A stretch of DNA of 63,601 nucleotides from Actinomycetota bacterium (GTDB lineage: Bacteria; Actinomycetota; Actinomycetes; S36-B12; CAIYMF01): the NCBI GenBank assembly GCA_947455705.1, contig CANGPO010000006.1:1-63601 (forward strand), given 5' to 3'. Under the pieces are notes generated by a model, which worked only from the letters and a program-made list of their open reading frames with translations, did not search any database and was not told where the DNA came from. A program made the position numbers and the translations under genes. Each line of letters opens with the position of its first letter. The stretch's first letter is position 1. This document shows, piece after piece, positions 15,380 through 25,589 of this stretch.

Positions 15380-18340
15380 TTAGTCGGACGATTCGGACGT
15401 GGTTGGTGCAGCAGAACCGGCGCCAGTACTGGCCGGACCAGCAGATCGAGTGGCCTTACGGGGTCCGCGGGCACGTGGCGCTGGTGTCGGGTCGAGTTCA
15501 ACCAAACTGGCACTGACCTGCGGTTTTACAGTTACAACGGCGGGAGCCGGGGTTGAAACGACGACGATCGGCTCGGCAGCGGGCTCCGAGGTCACCGTGG
15601 TAACCGGACTTGATCCGCTGGCGCGAGTTGCTCGACGCGATCCGCGCTTGCGAGGTGACGATGTGGGCGTTTCCGCAACCGGAGCGGCCTGGACCACCGG
15701 CGCCGCGATGATCGACTCCGTTTCAACGGCCGCCACCTCGACATCAGCGACTGCCTGCGGTGCACCATCGGTGCTGGCATCGGAGGTCGCGGACTTGGCA
15801 GCGGCGGCGTGAATGCGCTCAAGTACCGCAGAAACCTCGGGGTCGATAGCCCGTGGTTCGACCTCGATGGGTCGCGTGCGGCCGCGGCTTCGCGTGCGGC
15901 CATTGCCGGCCTCTGAGTCGCCATTCTTGCGACCACGTGGGTTTGGCTCATCGTCCTCATCGAAGGCGGCCTTAGCAGCAACCGGCTCAGAGTGGATGTG
16001 GTAGCCACGCCCATGACACGAATCACAGGATTCGCTGAAAACTTCCAGAAGTCCCTGACCGATGCGCTTACGCGTCATCTGTACCAGGCCCAGCGTCGTT
16101 ACTTCAGCAACTTGATGCTTGGTGCGATCGCGACCGAGACATTCGACCAGACGACGAAGTACTAGATCGCGATTACTTTCCAGCACCATGTCGATGAAGT
16201 CGATAACGATGATTCCGCCGATGTCGCGCAGACGCAGTTGTCGCACGATCTCTTCAGCAGCTTCGATGTTGTTGCTCGTGACCGTCTCTTCAAGGTTTCC
16301 ACCTTGTCCAGTGAACTTGCCAGTGTTGACGTCAACAACTGTCATAGCTTCTGTGCGGTCAATGACAAGTGAACCACCCGAGGGCAGCCATACCTTGCGG
16401 TCCAAAGCTTTTGCCAGTTGTTCATCGACCCGGTACGACGCGAACATGTCGCGCGGCTCAACCCACGTCGTGATGCGTTCAGCCAGATCTGGTGCAACCC
16501 CACCGACGTAGTCACGAATCGTGTCAGCGATCTCGCCGCCTTCAACAACCAGCTTGCCGAAGTCTTCGTTGAAGATGTCTCGAACTACCTTGATCGCCAA
16601 GTCAGGCTCACCGTGGAGCAGAACCGGTGCCGAACCCTTTGACGCCTCGGCCTTGGTCGAGATGTCTTCCCACTGCTTGGTGAGACGCTCGACGTCCTGA
16701 CGCAGTTCTTCCTCAGATGCACCTTCAGCAGCCGTCCGGACAATGACACCGGCGTCTTCAGGCAGAACTGAGCGCAGAATCGACTTCAAGCGCGAGCGCT
16801 CGTTATCAGGTAGTTTGCGGCTGATTCCCGTCATGGACGAGTTCGGCACGAACACCAAGAATCGGCCCGGCAGGGAGATCTGCGCTGTCAGGCGGGCGCC
16901 CTTGTGACCGATCGGATCTTTGCTGACCTGAACCAGAACCGGATCACCGGGCTTCAGTGCCAATTCGATGCGCTTGGACGCACCTTCTAGGCCCGTGGCA
17001 TCCCAGTTCACTTCACCGGCGTAGAGCACGGCGTTACGTCCGCGACCTACGTCGATGAACGCCGCTTCCATGCTCGGCAGTACGTTCTGAACTCGGCCGA
17101 GGTAAACATTGCCGATCATTGAAGCACCGGACGAGCGGTTGACGTAGTGCTCGACAAGGACGTTGTCCTCAAGAACTGCAATCTGCGTACGGTCATCGCG
17201 CTGGCGTACAACCATGACGCGGTCAACGGCCTCACGTCGGGCTAGGAACTCGGCCTCGGTAAGGATCGATGGACGTCGGCGTCCTGCCTCACGGCCTTCA
17301 CGACGACGCTGCTTCTTCGCCTCTAGGCGCGTGGAACCCTTGAGAGCACTGGTTTCTGAGGCGCGGCTGCGCGGCTCACGTACGCGCACAACCGTGTTCG
17401 GCGGATCATCTTGACCAAGCTCTGACGAATCGCCAGAGCCACGTCGAGCCCGACGACGGCGACGACGATGTGATCCGTCACCGGCCGCGTCACCATCCCC
17501 ATCTGCATCGGCAGACGACTCCGCATCGTCGCTAGCCTCATGGTCGTCGGAAGATTCTGAATCCTCCGCGCCACCTTCGGAACCGCCACGACGGCGACGA
17601 CCACGACCGCCACGACGACGTCGGCGACGACGTGGTCCTTGATCGTCATCATCAGACGCGTCACTGTCAGCGGCATTCTCGTCTGTGGTGCCATCGAGTG
17701 AGTCATCGTCCTCATCGACTGCAGCAAGCTCACCGTCAGCCAAAGCCAAGGCGGCTTCATCCTCGTCAGTAACAACCTGCGGCTCAGGCGTTGGTTCAGC
17801 CGACTTGCGGGTGCGGCGGCGCGGAGCCGCGACAGCTGCGTCTGGCGACGGTGCCTGGAACATTAAGGATGTGGCCGCAGCCGCAGCGGCGGTGGCTGCA
17901 GCAGCAGCCGCGGCAACCTCCTCGGCGACCGGAGCTGAGAAATCCGGAATGGAGGCCGCACTCTTACGGGTGCGCTTCGGCGGGGCTGGGGCAGTTGGTG
18001 CATCGACACCGGTGAGCTGCGCAGCACCATCAGTCGAACTATCGGCGTTGATTTCAGCCGATGCAGCCGCTGATTTCTTGGCCGAGCCTTTCTTTGCAGC
18101 CTTCTTGGCTGGCACCGGCTGGGCTACCTCGCCGGACACCTCGGCCGATTCGCTCGGGGCGTCCTCAACTGGTGCATCCGCGGCTACGGTCTTCTTAGAG
18201 GTTGACTTACGCGGGGTGGTCTTCTTGGCCGCGGACTTCTTCGCGGTGGTCTTTTTAGCCGCTGAGGCAGTTGCCGGGGCAGCCGCGTCAGCGTCAACAG
18301 TGAATGGGGTCTGGCTGGTGGTCGACAGTTCGTCGCTCAC
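15380..18340 (-). CDS. rne: Ribonuclease E/G family endoribonuclease
   Basis: A 986-residue RNase E/G. The N-terminal 370 residues are low-complexity: Lys/Ala/Thr-rich repeats, then acidic stretches and Arg-rich blocks (RRRRRRGGRGRRRR), likely RNA- or partner-binding and disordered. The catalytic core follows: an S1-containing region from about 372, catalytic Asp in VVDVNTGKF (about 665) and VIDFIDM (about 711), and a zinc-link CDSCHGRG (about 771). A second disordered, Pro/Ala/Val-rich tail covers about 800-986. Having long extensions on both sides of the core is the usual actinobacterial layout. The GTG start has GGAG 9 nt upstream. Paired hairpins lie in its leader. Confidence 0.96.
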   Translation of the reverse strand: MSDELSTTSQTPFTVDADAAAPATASAAKKTTAKKSAAKKTTPRKSTSKKTVAADAPVEDAPSESAEVSGEVAQPVPAKKAAKKGSAKKSAAASAEINADSSTDGAAQLTGVDAPTAPAPPKRTRKSAASIPDFSAPVAEEVAAAAAAATAAAAAATSLMFQAPSPDAAVAAPRRRTRKSAEPTPEPQVVTDEDEAALALADGELAAVDEDDDSLDGTTDENAADSDASDDDDQGPRRRRRRRGGRGRRRRGGSEGGAEDSESSDDHEASDDAESSADADGDGDAAGDGSHRRRRRRARRGSGDSSELGQDDPPNTVVRVREPRSRASETSALKGSTRLEAKKQRRREGREAGRRRPSILTEAEFLARREAVDRVMVVRQRDDRTQIAVLEDNVLVEHYVNRSSGASMIGNVYLGRVQNVLPSMEAAFIDVGRGRNAVLYAGEVNWDATGLEGASKRIELALKPGDPVLVQVSKDPIGHKGARLTAQISLPGRFLVFVPNSSMTGISRKLPDNERSRLKSILRSVLPEDAGVIVRTAAEGASEEELRQDVERLTKQWEDISTKAEASKGSAPVLLHGEPDLAIKVVRDIFNEDFGKLVVEGGEIADTIRDYVGGVAPDLAERITTWVEPRDMFASYRVDEQLAKALDRKVWLPSGGSLVIDRTEAMTVVDVNTGKFTGQGGNLEETVTSNNIEAAEEIVRQLRLRDIGGIIVIDFIDMVLESNRDLVLRRLVECLGRDRTKHQVAEVTTLGLVQMTRKRIGQGLLEVFSESCDSCHGRGYHIHSEPVAAKAAFDEDDEPNPRGRKNGDSEAGNGRTRSRGRTRPIEVEPRAIDPEVSAVLERIHAAAAKSATSDASTDGAPQAVADVEVAAVETESIIAAPVVQAAPVAETPTSSPRKRGSRRATRASGSSPVTTVTSEPAAEPIVVVSTPAPAVVTVKPQVSASLVELDPTPAPRARGPRKATRSAGPASTGAGSAAPTTSESSD

Positions 18341-18368
18341 GGATCATGCTCCGATCTGAACCCTTGAA

Positions 18369-18412
18369 CACCCGTGGGTGCCACTTGAGTTCACGTCACC
18401 CACGCATGGGTG
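18369..18412 (-). other. Paired hairpins in the rne leader
   Basis: Two related inverted repeats, CACCCGTGGGTG (18369-18380) and CACCCACGCATGGGTG (18397-18412) on the plus strand, lie 29-72 nt upstream of the rne start codon. Both use the same CACCC/GGGTG arms, so each could also pair with the other. They sit in the 136-bp gap after the DUF2344 gene. Confidence 0.55.
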
Positions 18413-18476
18413 AAAGCCAATGGGATGTGCAGGCCACGCGCCCATGTGACGGGAGCAATGAGTGCACCGAATCGGC

Positions 18477-19280
18477 CTAGCCGCGATCGGCCGCGAATGG
18501 ATCGGACACCGCATCAACTGCGGCCCGCCCACCCACGTCTGCGACGAGCGGGCCCTGTGCCAGCCGGGTCACCCTCACGGGGACTGGCGGCACGAGGTTA
18601 GCCACGTGTCGCAACGCAACAAGAACGTCATCGGGTCGTACAGACGGTGTTACGTGCCGTACAACCAATCTCATTATGGCACAGTCGACCAGCTCATCTG
18701 CCGGGCGCGTTCCCTCGTTGGGCGAGTCGTCGCCGGAATTCACCTGATCGACGACCTCGACGGCCAAAACCGGCCCGCGGGCATCGAAGGTGCGGATTCC
18801 ATTCTTGGTCAGCCGTTCCACCAGAACCTCATCGGCGGCTATCAGTGCGTCAGCAGCCTCTTGGGCCGTGGCAACGCTCACCCCAGGCAGTTCAAGCTCC
18901 CACACGCTGGCCTGCAGCCGCTCAATGAAATCTGAGGTCCTGCTTGCGACAACCTCAATCACGTCGAGACCTGGAGGCAGAGCAGTATCAAGGGCTAATC
19001 GCACCTTGTCAGGGTCAAGGACAGCAGTGACCGCGATTTCGACGTACTCAGCCTCACTGGCAGTGCCGGTGGGGGCTGAATTGGCGTAAGACACCCGTGG
19101 ATGTGGGTTGAAGCCTTGGCTGTAGGCCATGGGCACCCCCGCCCGACGCAGGGCACGTTCGAAGGCACGCTGAAAATCTCGGTGACTTGAAAAGCGCAAC
19201 CGTCCACGCTTGGCATAGCGCAGCCGCAGCCTCTGAACAGTTGGCGCGACGTCACGAACAGGTGCTTGACGAGGGCTCAC
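18477..19280 (-). CDS. TIGR03936/DUF2344 family protein
   Basis: A 267-residue DUF2344 protein. The N-terminal block LRLRYAKRGRLRFSSHRDFQRAFERALRRA and GFNPHPRVSYANSAPTGTASEAEYVEI (each quoted only in part here as RLRYAKRGRLRFSSH and GFNPHPRVSYA) are diagnostic. The family is almost always next to or fused with the TIGR03960 radical SAM protein, upstream of rne in actinobacteria. A role in RNA modification or ribosome-associated chemistry is suspected but not established. The GTG start overlaps the TIGR03960 stop by 4 bases. Confidence 0.92.
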   Translation of the reverse strand: MSPRQAPVRDVAPTVQRLRLRYAKRGRLRFSSHRDFQRAFERALRRAGVPMAYSQGFNPHPRVSYANSAPTGTASEAEYVEIAVTAVLDPDKVRLALDTALPPGLDVIEVVASRTSDFIERLQASVWELELPGVSVATAQEAADALIAADEVLVERLTKNGIRTFDARGPVLAVEVVDQVNSGDDSPNEGTRPADELVDCAIMRLVVRHVTPSVRPDDVLVALRHVANLVPPVPVRVTRLAQGPLVADVGGRAAVDAVSDPFAADRG

Positions 19281-21298
19281 GAGCTAGATTCCGCCACGAG
19301 ATCGCCACCGCGAACCGGCAACGCCGGCATCCCTAGCAAGGTGGCTCCAGTCGGGCCAACCTGAATCTCGGTGTCCATCTGGCCGCAAACACCACAGTCG
19401 AAACAGGGGGTCCACCGACAGTCCTCGACGGCAACTTCTTCGACCGCGTCCTGCCAGTCTTCCCAAAGCCAGTCCTTATCGAGGCCCGAGTCGAGGTGAT
19501 CCCACGGCAAAACTTCGGTGTATTCGCGTTCGCGCAGGGTGTACCAGTCAACGTCAACCGGGCCAGCGGCAAGTGCGCCCTCGGCGGCCAACATCCAAGC
19601 GTCGAAGTTGAAGTGCTCGCTCCAGCCATCAAAACGCGCGCCGGCCTGCCATACCCGTTCGATGATCGCGCCGACCCGTCGGTCACCACGTGAGAGCAAT
19701 CCTTCAACCACGCCCGGCTTGCCATCGTGGTAGCGGAAGCCAATCGACTTTCCGTATTCACGATCGTTGCGAATCGCATCACGTAGTTTACGAAGCCGCG
19801 CATCGGTTGATTCATGGTCTAACTGCGATGCCCACTGGAATGGGGTGTGCGGCTTCGGGATGAAGCCACCGATCGACACTGTGCAACGAATATCCTTGCG
19901 ACCACTGACTTTACGGCCGGTCTCGATGACACGGCGAGCAACCTCGGCGATCTGCAGAACATCCTCGTCGGTCTCGGTCGGCAAACCACACATGAAGTAC
20001 AACTTCACCTGACGCCAGCCGTTGCCATATGCCGTGGCAACAGTGCGGATCAGATCCTCTTCAGTGACCATCTTGTTGATTACCCGACGCATGCGCTCGC
20101 TGCCACCCTCGGGTGCGAACGTCAATCCACTACGTCGTCCGTTTCGGGTCAGTTCATTTGCCAGATCAATATTGAACGCATCTACTCGGGTGCTTGGAAG
20201 CGACAGCCCCGTCTCAGTTCCTTCATACCGATCAGCCAAACCCTTGGCTATCACGCCAATTTCACTGTGATCAGCACTGGACAGACTGAGCAGACCGACC
20301 TCTTCGTAGCCAGTCTTTTCAAGGCCGTTGTCGACCATCTTGGCAACAGTCTCGGCACTGCGTTCGCGCACCGGACGTGTGATCATGCCGGCCTGGCAGA
20401 AGCGACAACCTCGCGTACAACCGCGGAAGATCTCCACGCTCATGCGCTCGTGAACACTCTCGGCCAACGGTACTAGCGGAGCCTTTGGGTAAGGCCATTC
20501 GTCGAGATCCATAAGCGTGTGCTTCGACACCCGCCACGGCACGCCTGGCTTATTCGGAGCAACACGACGGATGCGTCCATCGGCCAGGTACTCAACATCG
20601 TAAAACGCCGGGATATAGACGCTGCCCGTACGGGCCAAGCGCAACAACAACTCTTCGCGGCCGCCAGGACGACCCTCTGCCTTCCAATCGCGCGTCACAT
20701 TGCTGATGAGCAATACCGCCTGCTCACCATCACCGAGTACGGCGGCGTCGATGAAGTCAGCGATGGGCTCTGGGTTGAATGCCGCGTGGCCACCGGCAAT
20801 GACCAACGGATGACGCTCATCGCGGTCGACCGCATGCAGTGGGATTCCGGCCAGATCCAAGGCCGTCAACATGTTCGTATAGCCCAGCTCGGTAGCGAAA
20901 CTCAGGCCGAATAGATCGAATGCGCCTAGTGGACGGTGACCGTCGACTGTGAACTGCGGTACTCCGGCCTCGCGCATCAACTTCTCAAGATCGGGCCACA
21001 CCGCATAGGTGCGCTCGGCCAGCACATCATCACGTTCGTTGAGGACTTCGTAGAGGATCTGCACACCCTGATTCGGAACGCCCACCTCGTAGGCGTCCGG
21101 GTACATCAGCGCCCAGTGGACTGCGACATCGTCCCACGGCTTGATCACCGCGTTGAGTTCACCGCCCACGTACTGGACAGGCTTACTCACTAGCGGGAGT
21201 AGACGCTCCAACTCGGGAAACACACTCTGCACATCGTCGCTCAATGCATTGGCGCGTAGGGCTGGCGACGTGTCATCAGACACGAACGAAGCAGTCAC
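19277..21298 (-). CDS. TIGR03960 family B12-binding-domain radical SAM protein
   Basis: A 673-residue radical SAM protein. A B12-binding-like N-terminal domain (about 50-220) precedes the radical SAM barrel, whose iron-sulfur motif is C294-TRG-C298-RF-C301. A cysteine-rich C-terminus (CRWTPCFDCGVCG) may hold a second cluster. The family's reaction is not established to my knowledge. GAGGA lies 8 nt before the GTG at 21298. It is translationally coupled to the DUF2344 gene and lies 118 bp downstream of rodA. Confidence 0.93.
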   Translation of the reverse strand: MTASFVSDDTSPALRANALSDDVQSVFPELERLLPLVSKPVQYVGGELNAVIKPWDDVAVHWALMYPDAYEVGVPNQGVQILYEVLNERDDVLAERTYAVWPDLEKLMREAGVPQFTVDGHRPLGAFDLFGLSFATELGYTNMLTALDLAGIPLHAVDRDERHPLVIAGGHAAFNPEPIADFIDAAVLGDGEQAVLLISNVTRDWKAEGRPGGREELLLRLARTGSVYIPAFYDVEYLADGRIRRVAPNKPGVPWRVSKHTLMDLDEWPYPKAPLVPLAESVHERMSVEIFRGCTRGCRFCQAGMITRPVRERSAETVAKMVDNGLEKTGYEEVGLLSLSSADHSEIGVIAKGLADRYEGTETGLSLPSTRVDAFNIDLANELTRNGRRSGLTFAPEGGSERMRRVINKMVTEEDLIRTVATAYGNGWRQVKLYFMCGLPTETDEDVLQIAEVARRVIETGRKVSGRKDIRCTVSIGGFIPKPHTPFQWASQLDHESTDARLRKLRDAIRNDREYGKSIGFRYHDGKPGVVEGLLSRGDRRVGAIIERVWQAGARFDGWSEHFNFDAWMLAAEGALAAGPVDVDWYTLREREYTEVLPWDHLDSGLDKDWLWEDWQDAVEEVAVEDCRWTPCFDCGVCGQMDTEIQVGPTGATLLGMPALPVRGGDLVAESSS

Positions 21299-21415
21299 TG
21301 GGGCATCCTCGAAGTGGGCATGGCTGGTCGGTCATGACATGGCGGCTCATCATGTGACGAAGACGCCACGCCTATCCTACCGATTTATCACACAGTGCCT
21401 CTTTGCGCGGGCGAA

Positions 21416-22576
21416 TTAGCCCTCTTTGGCCCGCATATGCACATTGATCAACAAACCAATGGCGATCCAGTTGGCAAACATGGACGAACCGCCGTACGAC
21501 ACAAAGGGCAGCGGCACACCCGTCACGGGCGTGATACCCAGATTCATTCCGATGTTTTCGAAGGCTTGGAATGCCATCCACGTGGCGACACCGGTTGCCA
21601 CGAGCCGTCCAAACAGATCCGATGCACGCACCGCAATGTAGATCGCACGCCACAAGATCACGGCCAAGAGAATGACGATCAAAACCGAGCCGACAAATCC
21701 GAGCTCTTCACCAGCCACCGAATAGACGAAGTCTGTCTGATTTTCGGGAACGAAGTGTCCTTGGGTCTGAGCGCCGTGGAAAAGACCCTGTCCGAAGATG
21801 CCACCCGAGCCAATCGCGATACGAGCCTGCTGGGTGTTAAAGCCAATGCCATGGGTGTTGGACGTGGGATCTGTGAACGCGGTGAATCGATCGACCTGAT
21901 ATTGGCTCAGGATGCCAAACCGGAACACCACGAACGATACGAGCACGCCTGCCGATACCAAGCCGACCAGCCAACGAATCGGGGCTCCGGACACCGCGAC
22001 AATCGCAAGAACGGCACACGCAATGACCAGGACCGTACCCAAGTCGGGCTCCAACATGATCAGAGCGATGGGTAGAGCTGCCACACCAAGGGCATAAAGA
22101 ACATCAATGTCGCGTGGCTCAGATTCAGCATCCCGCTTCTCCGACAGGATCATCGACATACCCAAGATGATGGCGATCTTGGCTACCTCCGACGGCTGGA
22201 AGCTAAAGCCGCCGGGCAAAAGAAACCACGCATGCGCACCGTTGATCGTGTGGCCCACATGCGGAACGAGAACCAGCACCAACCCAAGAACCGCAGCCCC
22301 ATAAAGAATCGGCGTGTAGGCGCGTAGCAGCCGGTAATCGAACCGAGACACCACGACGCCAAGAACTAAGCCGATCACGAGATTGAGGATGTGCTTCTTG
22401 AGATAGGACTGCGGATCAAGACCAGCGTCGATTTGTTTGGATTTGGTTGCCGAATACACAAGCAGCGCGCCAATGATCGACAGTGAGAGCGCGGATCCGA
22501 CCAGAACCCAGTCCAACCGCTGCAGATACGAGGTGGACTTGCGCTTGGCCAATGTCGCGGGATACGCCAACGTCAT
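21416..22576 (-). CDS. rodA: Rod-shape glycosyltransferase RodA
   Basis: A 386-residue SEDS-family peptidoglycan glycosyltransferase with about ten membrane helices. Family motifs include FQPSEVAKIAIIL, the long periplasmic loop with GFNTQQARIAIGSGGIFGQG and ENQTDFVYSVAGEELGF, and TGVPLPFVSYGGSSM near the C-terminus. It works with PBP2 in the elongasome. The ATG at 22576 overlaps the mrdA stop (ATGA); the longer upstream frame would overlap mrdA by 70 bp and is rejected. It is the last gene of the mreBCD-mrdA-rodA cluster. Confidence 0.96.
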   Translation of the reverse strand: MTLAYPATLAKRKSTSYLQRLDWVLVGSALSLSIIGALLVYSATKSKQIDAGLDPQSYLKKHILNLVIGLVLGVVVSRFDYRLLRAYTPILYGAAVLGLVLVLVPHVGHTINGAHAWFLLPGGFSFQPSEVAKIAIILGMSMILSEKRDAESEPRDIDVLYALGVAALPIALIMLEPDLGTVLVIACAVLAIVAVSGAPIRWLVGLVSAGVLVSFVVFRFGILSQYQVDRFTAFTDPTSNTHGIGFNTQQARIAIGSGGIFGQGLFHGAQTQGHFVPENQTDFVYSVAGEELGFVGSVLIVILLAVILWRAIYIAVRASDLFGRLVATGVATWMAFQAFENIGMNLGITPVTGVPLPFVSYGGSSMFANWIAIGLLINVHMRAKEG

Positions 22577-24906
22577 GTGGTGCCACCACGCGATCGAGTT
22601 GACGTACGCGACCGTCGCCCATGTCGCTTGTTGGCCAACCAACCCGCGGCAAGCGGTACAACAACCAGCCCGGAACTCGGTGACCCCGACGGTGACTGCC
22701 CAGACGGTGCCGTGGCTCCCCCACCAGAAGTCGTTCTCGAATCACGGTACTCGGGGTAAATCGGTTCACCGTTCACAGTGACCTTGGGGAAGGTCTGCGT
22801 TGGCTCACCACCGAACAGAACAGATCGCGCTGGATCAATGGACGATCCACGGATGCCATAGATGGCTTCATAGATTTTGCGAACGCTCGGCGCACTTGTC
22901 TTTGAACCAGTTCCACCCTGCGACACCATCATCACGACCGCGTACTTCGGCTTGTTAGCCGGAGCAAAGGTGGCGAACCATGACGTCGACTGCTTGTTGG
23001 ATCCAGCCTGACCCGTACCTGTTTTGGCGGCGATCGGGATCTGATTGAGGGGGAATCCTTGGAACGGTGGGTAGCCGGTACCGAAACTCTGGCTGGTCAC
23101 TTCGGAGAATGCTGAGCGCAAGAATTCGAGGTTCGCCTGCGAGACCGGCAGCGAGCCAACCTTTTTCGGTGCAATGGTCTTCACGACATGTCCGTCGCTA
23201 CGCATGAATCCTTTAGCAATTTGTGGTTGCCAAATCGTTCCACCATTAGCTAGGGCCGAGTACGCAACAGCCATCTGCAGTGGGGTCACCACAGTGTCAC
23301 CCTGACCAATGGCCATGTTGACCGCGTCACCACCACGGAAGAGTCCGCCGTTTGCACATGCGTCAGCCGCATAGGCCTGAAGCAGGGTTGCTCGATGTGG
23401 ATCGGTTTTCGCGACCTCTGGATACCCATCGCGCGAGCGGGCACACCAGGAATCGTGTAGTTGCTTGTTCTGCAGAGTCTTGAACTCACGTCCGCCTACG
23501 CGGCCACGCGATTCGGCCGGCAAGTCAATGCCAGTGCGTCTACCGATGCCGTATGCCTTCGACATCTCCTCGACGGGGTCTTTGGGATGAGCACCGGGAT
23601 TGTTACCACCGGCTTCTAGCCACCACTTGTACGCGACCTGGTACCACATCGTGTCGCATGAAACGGCCAAACCTTTGGTCAACGACAGCTGCCCGTATTC
23701 ATGTGATTCGAAGTTCTTAAAGACGCGGTTACCGACCTGATAAGACGACGGGCAATCGAACTGATCAGATGGGTTGTAACCATTCTGGAGAGCGGCCGAT
23801 GCGGTGACGATCTTGAACGTCGAAGCCGGGGCAAACTGGCCTTGGGTGGCACGGGAGATCAACGGCAAGTTCGCCGATGCGGTTGTCAGCGCTTCGTACT
23901 CTTTCGTCGAGATTCCCCCGACGAACTGTGACGGGTCGTAACTGGGATACGAGGCCATCGCCAACACGTGACCATTCGTCACATCCATCACCACGACGGC
24001 GCCAGAATCAGCCCGATAGTTGCCGGTGCCGTTGGGATCTTTGGTTGCACGTGCCCGGTCGATAGCGGCTTTGAGTTGGGTTTCAGCGACTTCCTGAAGT
24101 TTGGCATCGATATTCGTGACGAGATCCTGGCCAGCCACTGGGGTGGTCTGACTCACCGTACCCGTCACAGATCCACGCAGATTTACTGAAACGCGCTTGA
24201 TGCCTTCAACTCCGCGCAACTGCTTGTCGTACTGAGACTCCAGCCCGCCGCGACCAACAAGATCGGTACGTCGGAGTCGTGGCCCATTGGGATCGAGCTT
24301 GCCCGCGTCGATCAGCGCCTTCTGGTCTGCGAGTTCTGAGTCAGACACTGGCCCGACGTAGCCCAGGAGATGCGCTGCATTGACATTGAACGGTGACGGA
24401 TAAACCCTGACCGCTTCAAGACTTGCCACGACGCCTGCGTAATCGGATCGACGCTCCATGATTTTCAACGCGAGATCCTGCGAAATATCTTTCGCAACCG
24501 GGATTGGTTGATACGGCGAGCCATTCCAGCAAATAGGAGGCTTGGCGTGCGCATCCTTACCGCACGGCTCAAGCCGGTACGACAGCATAGTGGGAGTCAT
24601 TCCCAGAGCAGGTGCCAATCGATCTATAACTGCTTTGCCGTGATCCTCTTGAGCGCGAAGTGCCTGCCTGTCCACGCTAACGATCAGTGAAGTGCGATTG
24701 GACACCAACGGTCGGCCTACCTGATCCAAGATAAGCCCGCGGGCGGCCTGAGTCTCGACGGTATGCACGCGGTTACTCGCCGCTTGTGCGGTGTAAACAT
24801 CGGAGGACACAACCTGCAGGAAGAACAGGCGGCTGACGACAGTGATCAGCAGCGACGCAATGAGAATGCCCAACACCATCAGGCGCAGGGTTGATTTCTC
24901 ACTCAC
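22573..24906 (-). CDS. mrdA: Penicillin-binding protein 2 (class B transpeptidase)
   Basis: A 777-residue PBP2. A membrane anchor (about 7-33) precedes the pedestal dimerisation domain and the transpeptidase domain. The catalytic motifs are S362-T-F-K (SxxK), S416-C-D (SxD as in PBP2 enzymes) and K628-T-G. The C-terminal 60 residues are Gly/Ser/Pro-rich and end with a second hydrophobic stretch (LVVVPLAAGWL) and an Arg-rich tail, somewhat unusual. The GTG at 24906 is preferred because AAAGGTGG lies 8 nt upstream; an ATG or equivalent at 24945 has no such site. It is coupled to rodA. Confidence 0.96.
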   Translation of the reverse strand: MSEKSTLRLMVLGILIASLLITVVSRLFFLQVVSSDVYTAQAASNRVHTVETQAARGLILDQVGRPLVSNRTSLIVSVDRQALRAQEDHGKAVIDRLAPALGMTPTMLSYRLEPCGKDAHAKPPICWNGSPYQPIPVAKDISQDLALKIMERRSDYAGVVASLEAVRVYPSPFNVNAAHLLGYVGPVSDSELADQKALIDAGKLDPNGPRLRRTDLVGRGGLESQYDKQLRGVEGIKRVSVNLRGSVTGTVSQTTPVAGQDLVTNIDAKLQEVAETQLKAAIDRARATKDPNGTGNYRADSGAVVVMDVTNGHVLAMASYPSYDPSQFVGGISTKEYEALTTASANLPLISRATQGQFAPASTFKIVTASAALQNGYNPSDQFDCPSSYQVGNRVFKNFESHEYGQLSLTKGLAVSCDTMWYQVAYKWWLEAGGNNPGAHPKDPVEEMSKAYGIGRRTGIDLPAESRGRVGGREFKTLQNKQLHDSWCARSRDGYPEVAKTDPHRATLLQAYAADACANGGLFRGGDAVNMAIGQGDTVVTPLQMAVAYSALANGGTIWQPQIAKGFMRSDGHVVKTIAPKKVGSLPVSQANLEFLRSAFSEVTSQSFGTGYPPFQGFPLNQIPIAAKTGTGQAGSNKQSTSWFATFAPANKPKYAVVMMVSQGGTGSKTSAPSVRKIYEAIYGIRGSSIDPARSVLFGGEPTQTFPKVTVNGEPIYPEYRDSRTTSGGGATAPSGQSPSGSPSSGLVVVPLAAGWLANKRHGRRSRTSTRSRGGTT

Positions 24907-25070
24907 TCGCGCAACCACCTTTCTTGTATCGGTCGACCAACGCACCGGGCACTAAAAACGTAGGACGAGTCGTCATGTGCCGAAGTTCCTCGACGTGACC
25001 TACGCCTCACCACCGCATCCAAGGCGTGGCGAGGTCGATCCGAGAACCAGTTTACGTCTAAAAAGCGGAT

Positions 25071-25580
25071 CTATCGGCCCGTCGGAGGTGCCACCAAGGC
25101 CCATAGCCATCTGATCAACGGCACAATCAGAGCCGCGAGGATCGCGCCGTAGATAAGTTCGCTGAGCAGAATCCCCGGCACGCGAGACCACGTAATGTGC
25201 GGATCGCCCACAATCCCACCCACCAACGTGGCGACTAGGACAGTCAAAGCGCAGGTCAGGCTGCTAAATCCAATGATGAGAAGCAGGGGTCGATCTGGGT
25301 CTTCACCAAACATCCCAGCCGCAAATCCGGCAAGTACCAAGACCAAAGCGGTGATTCCAAGGGTCGCGATGGAGGGTGGGGCTAGATCTACCAGCATTCC
25401 GGCGACGAAACCGACGATCGCACCTCGAACGCTGCCGGCACAAAATCCGATCCCGATAACGGTGATGGTTACGACGTTGGGCACAGCGCCAGGTAGATGC
25501 AACAGCGGTAGCACCGTTAACTGAAGTAGCACTGAGGTGACAACCAGGGCCACCGCGAGCATTCCTCGTATCCACGCCAT
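25071..25580 (-). CDS. mreD: Rod shape-determining protein MreD
   Basis: A 169-residue integral membrane protein with five or six helices. The pattern LPGAVPNVVTITVIGIGF followed by GAIVGFVAGMLVDLAPP matches MreD. It lies 9 bp after mreC and 164 bp before mrdA, on the same strand. MreD is a structural partner of MreC in the elongasome. Confidence 0.92.
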   Translation of the reverse strand: MAWIRGMLAVALVVTSVLLQLTVLPLLHLPGAVPNVVTITVIGIGFCAGSVRGAIVGFVAGMLVDLAPPSIATLGITALVLVLAGFAAGMFGEDPDRPLLLIIGFSSLTCALTVLVATLVGGIVGDPHITWSRVPGILLSELIYGAILAALIVPLIRWLWALVAPPTGR

Positions 25581-25589
25581 GTCAGAGAC

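Noticed and set aside
17685-18359. Plus-strand Ala/Ser-rich ORF of 224 residues
   Set aside because: It mirrors the low-complexity N-terminus of rne in the opposite strand; the skewed codons make long open shadow frames expected here.
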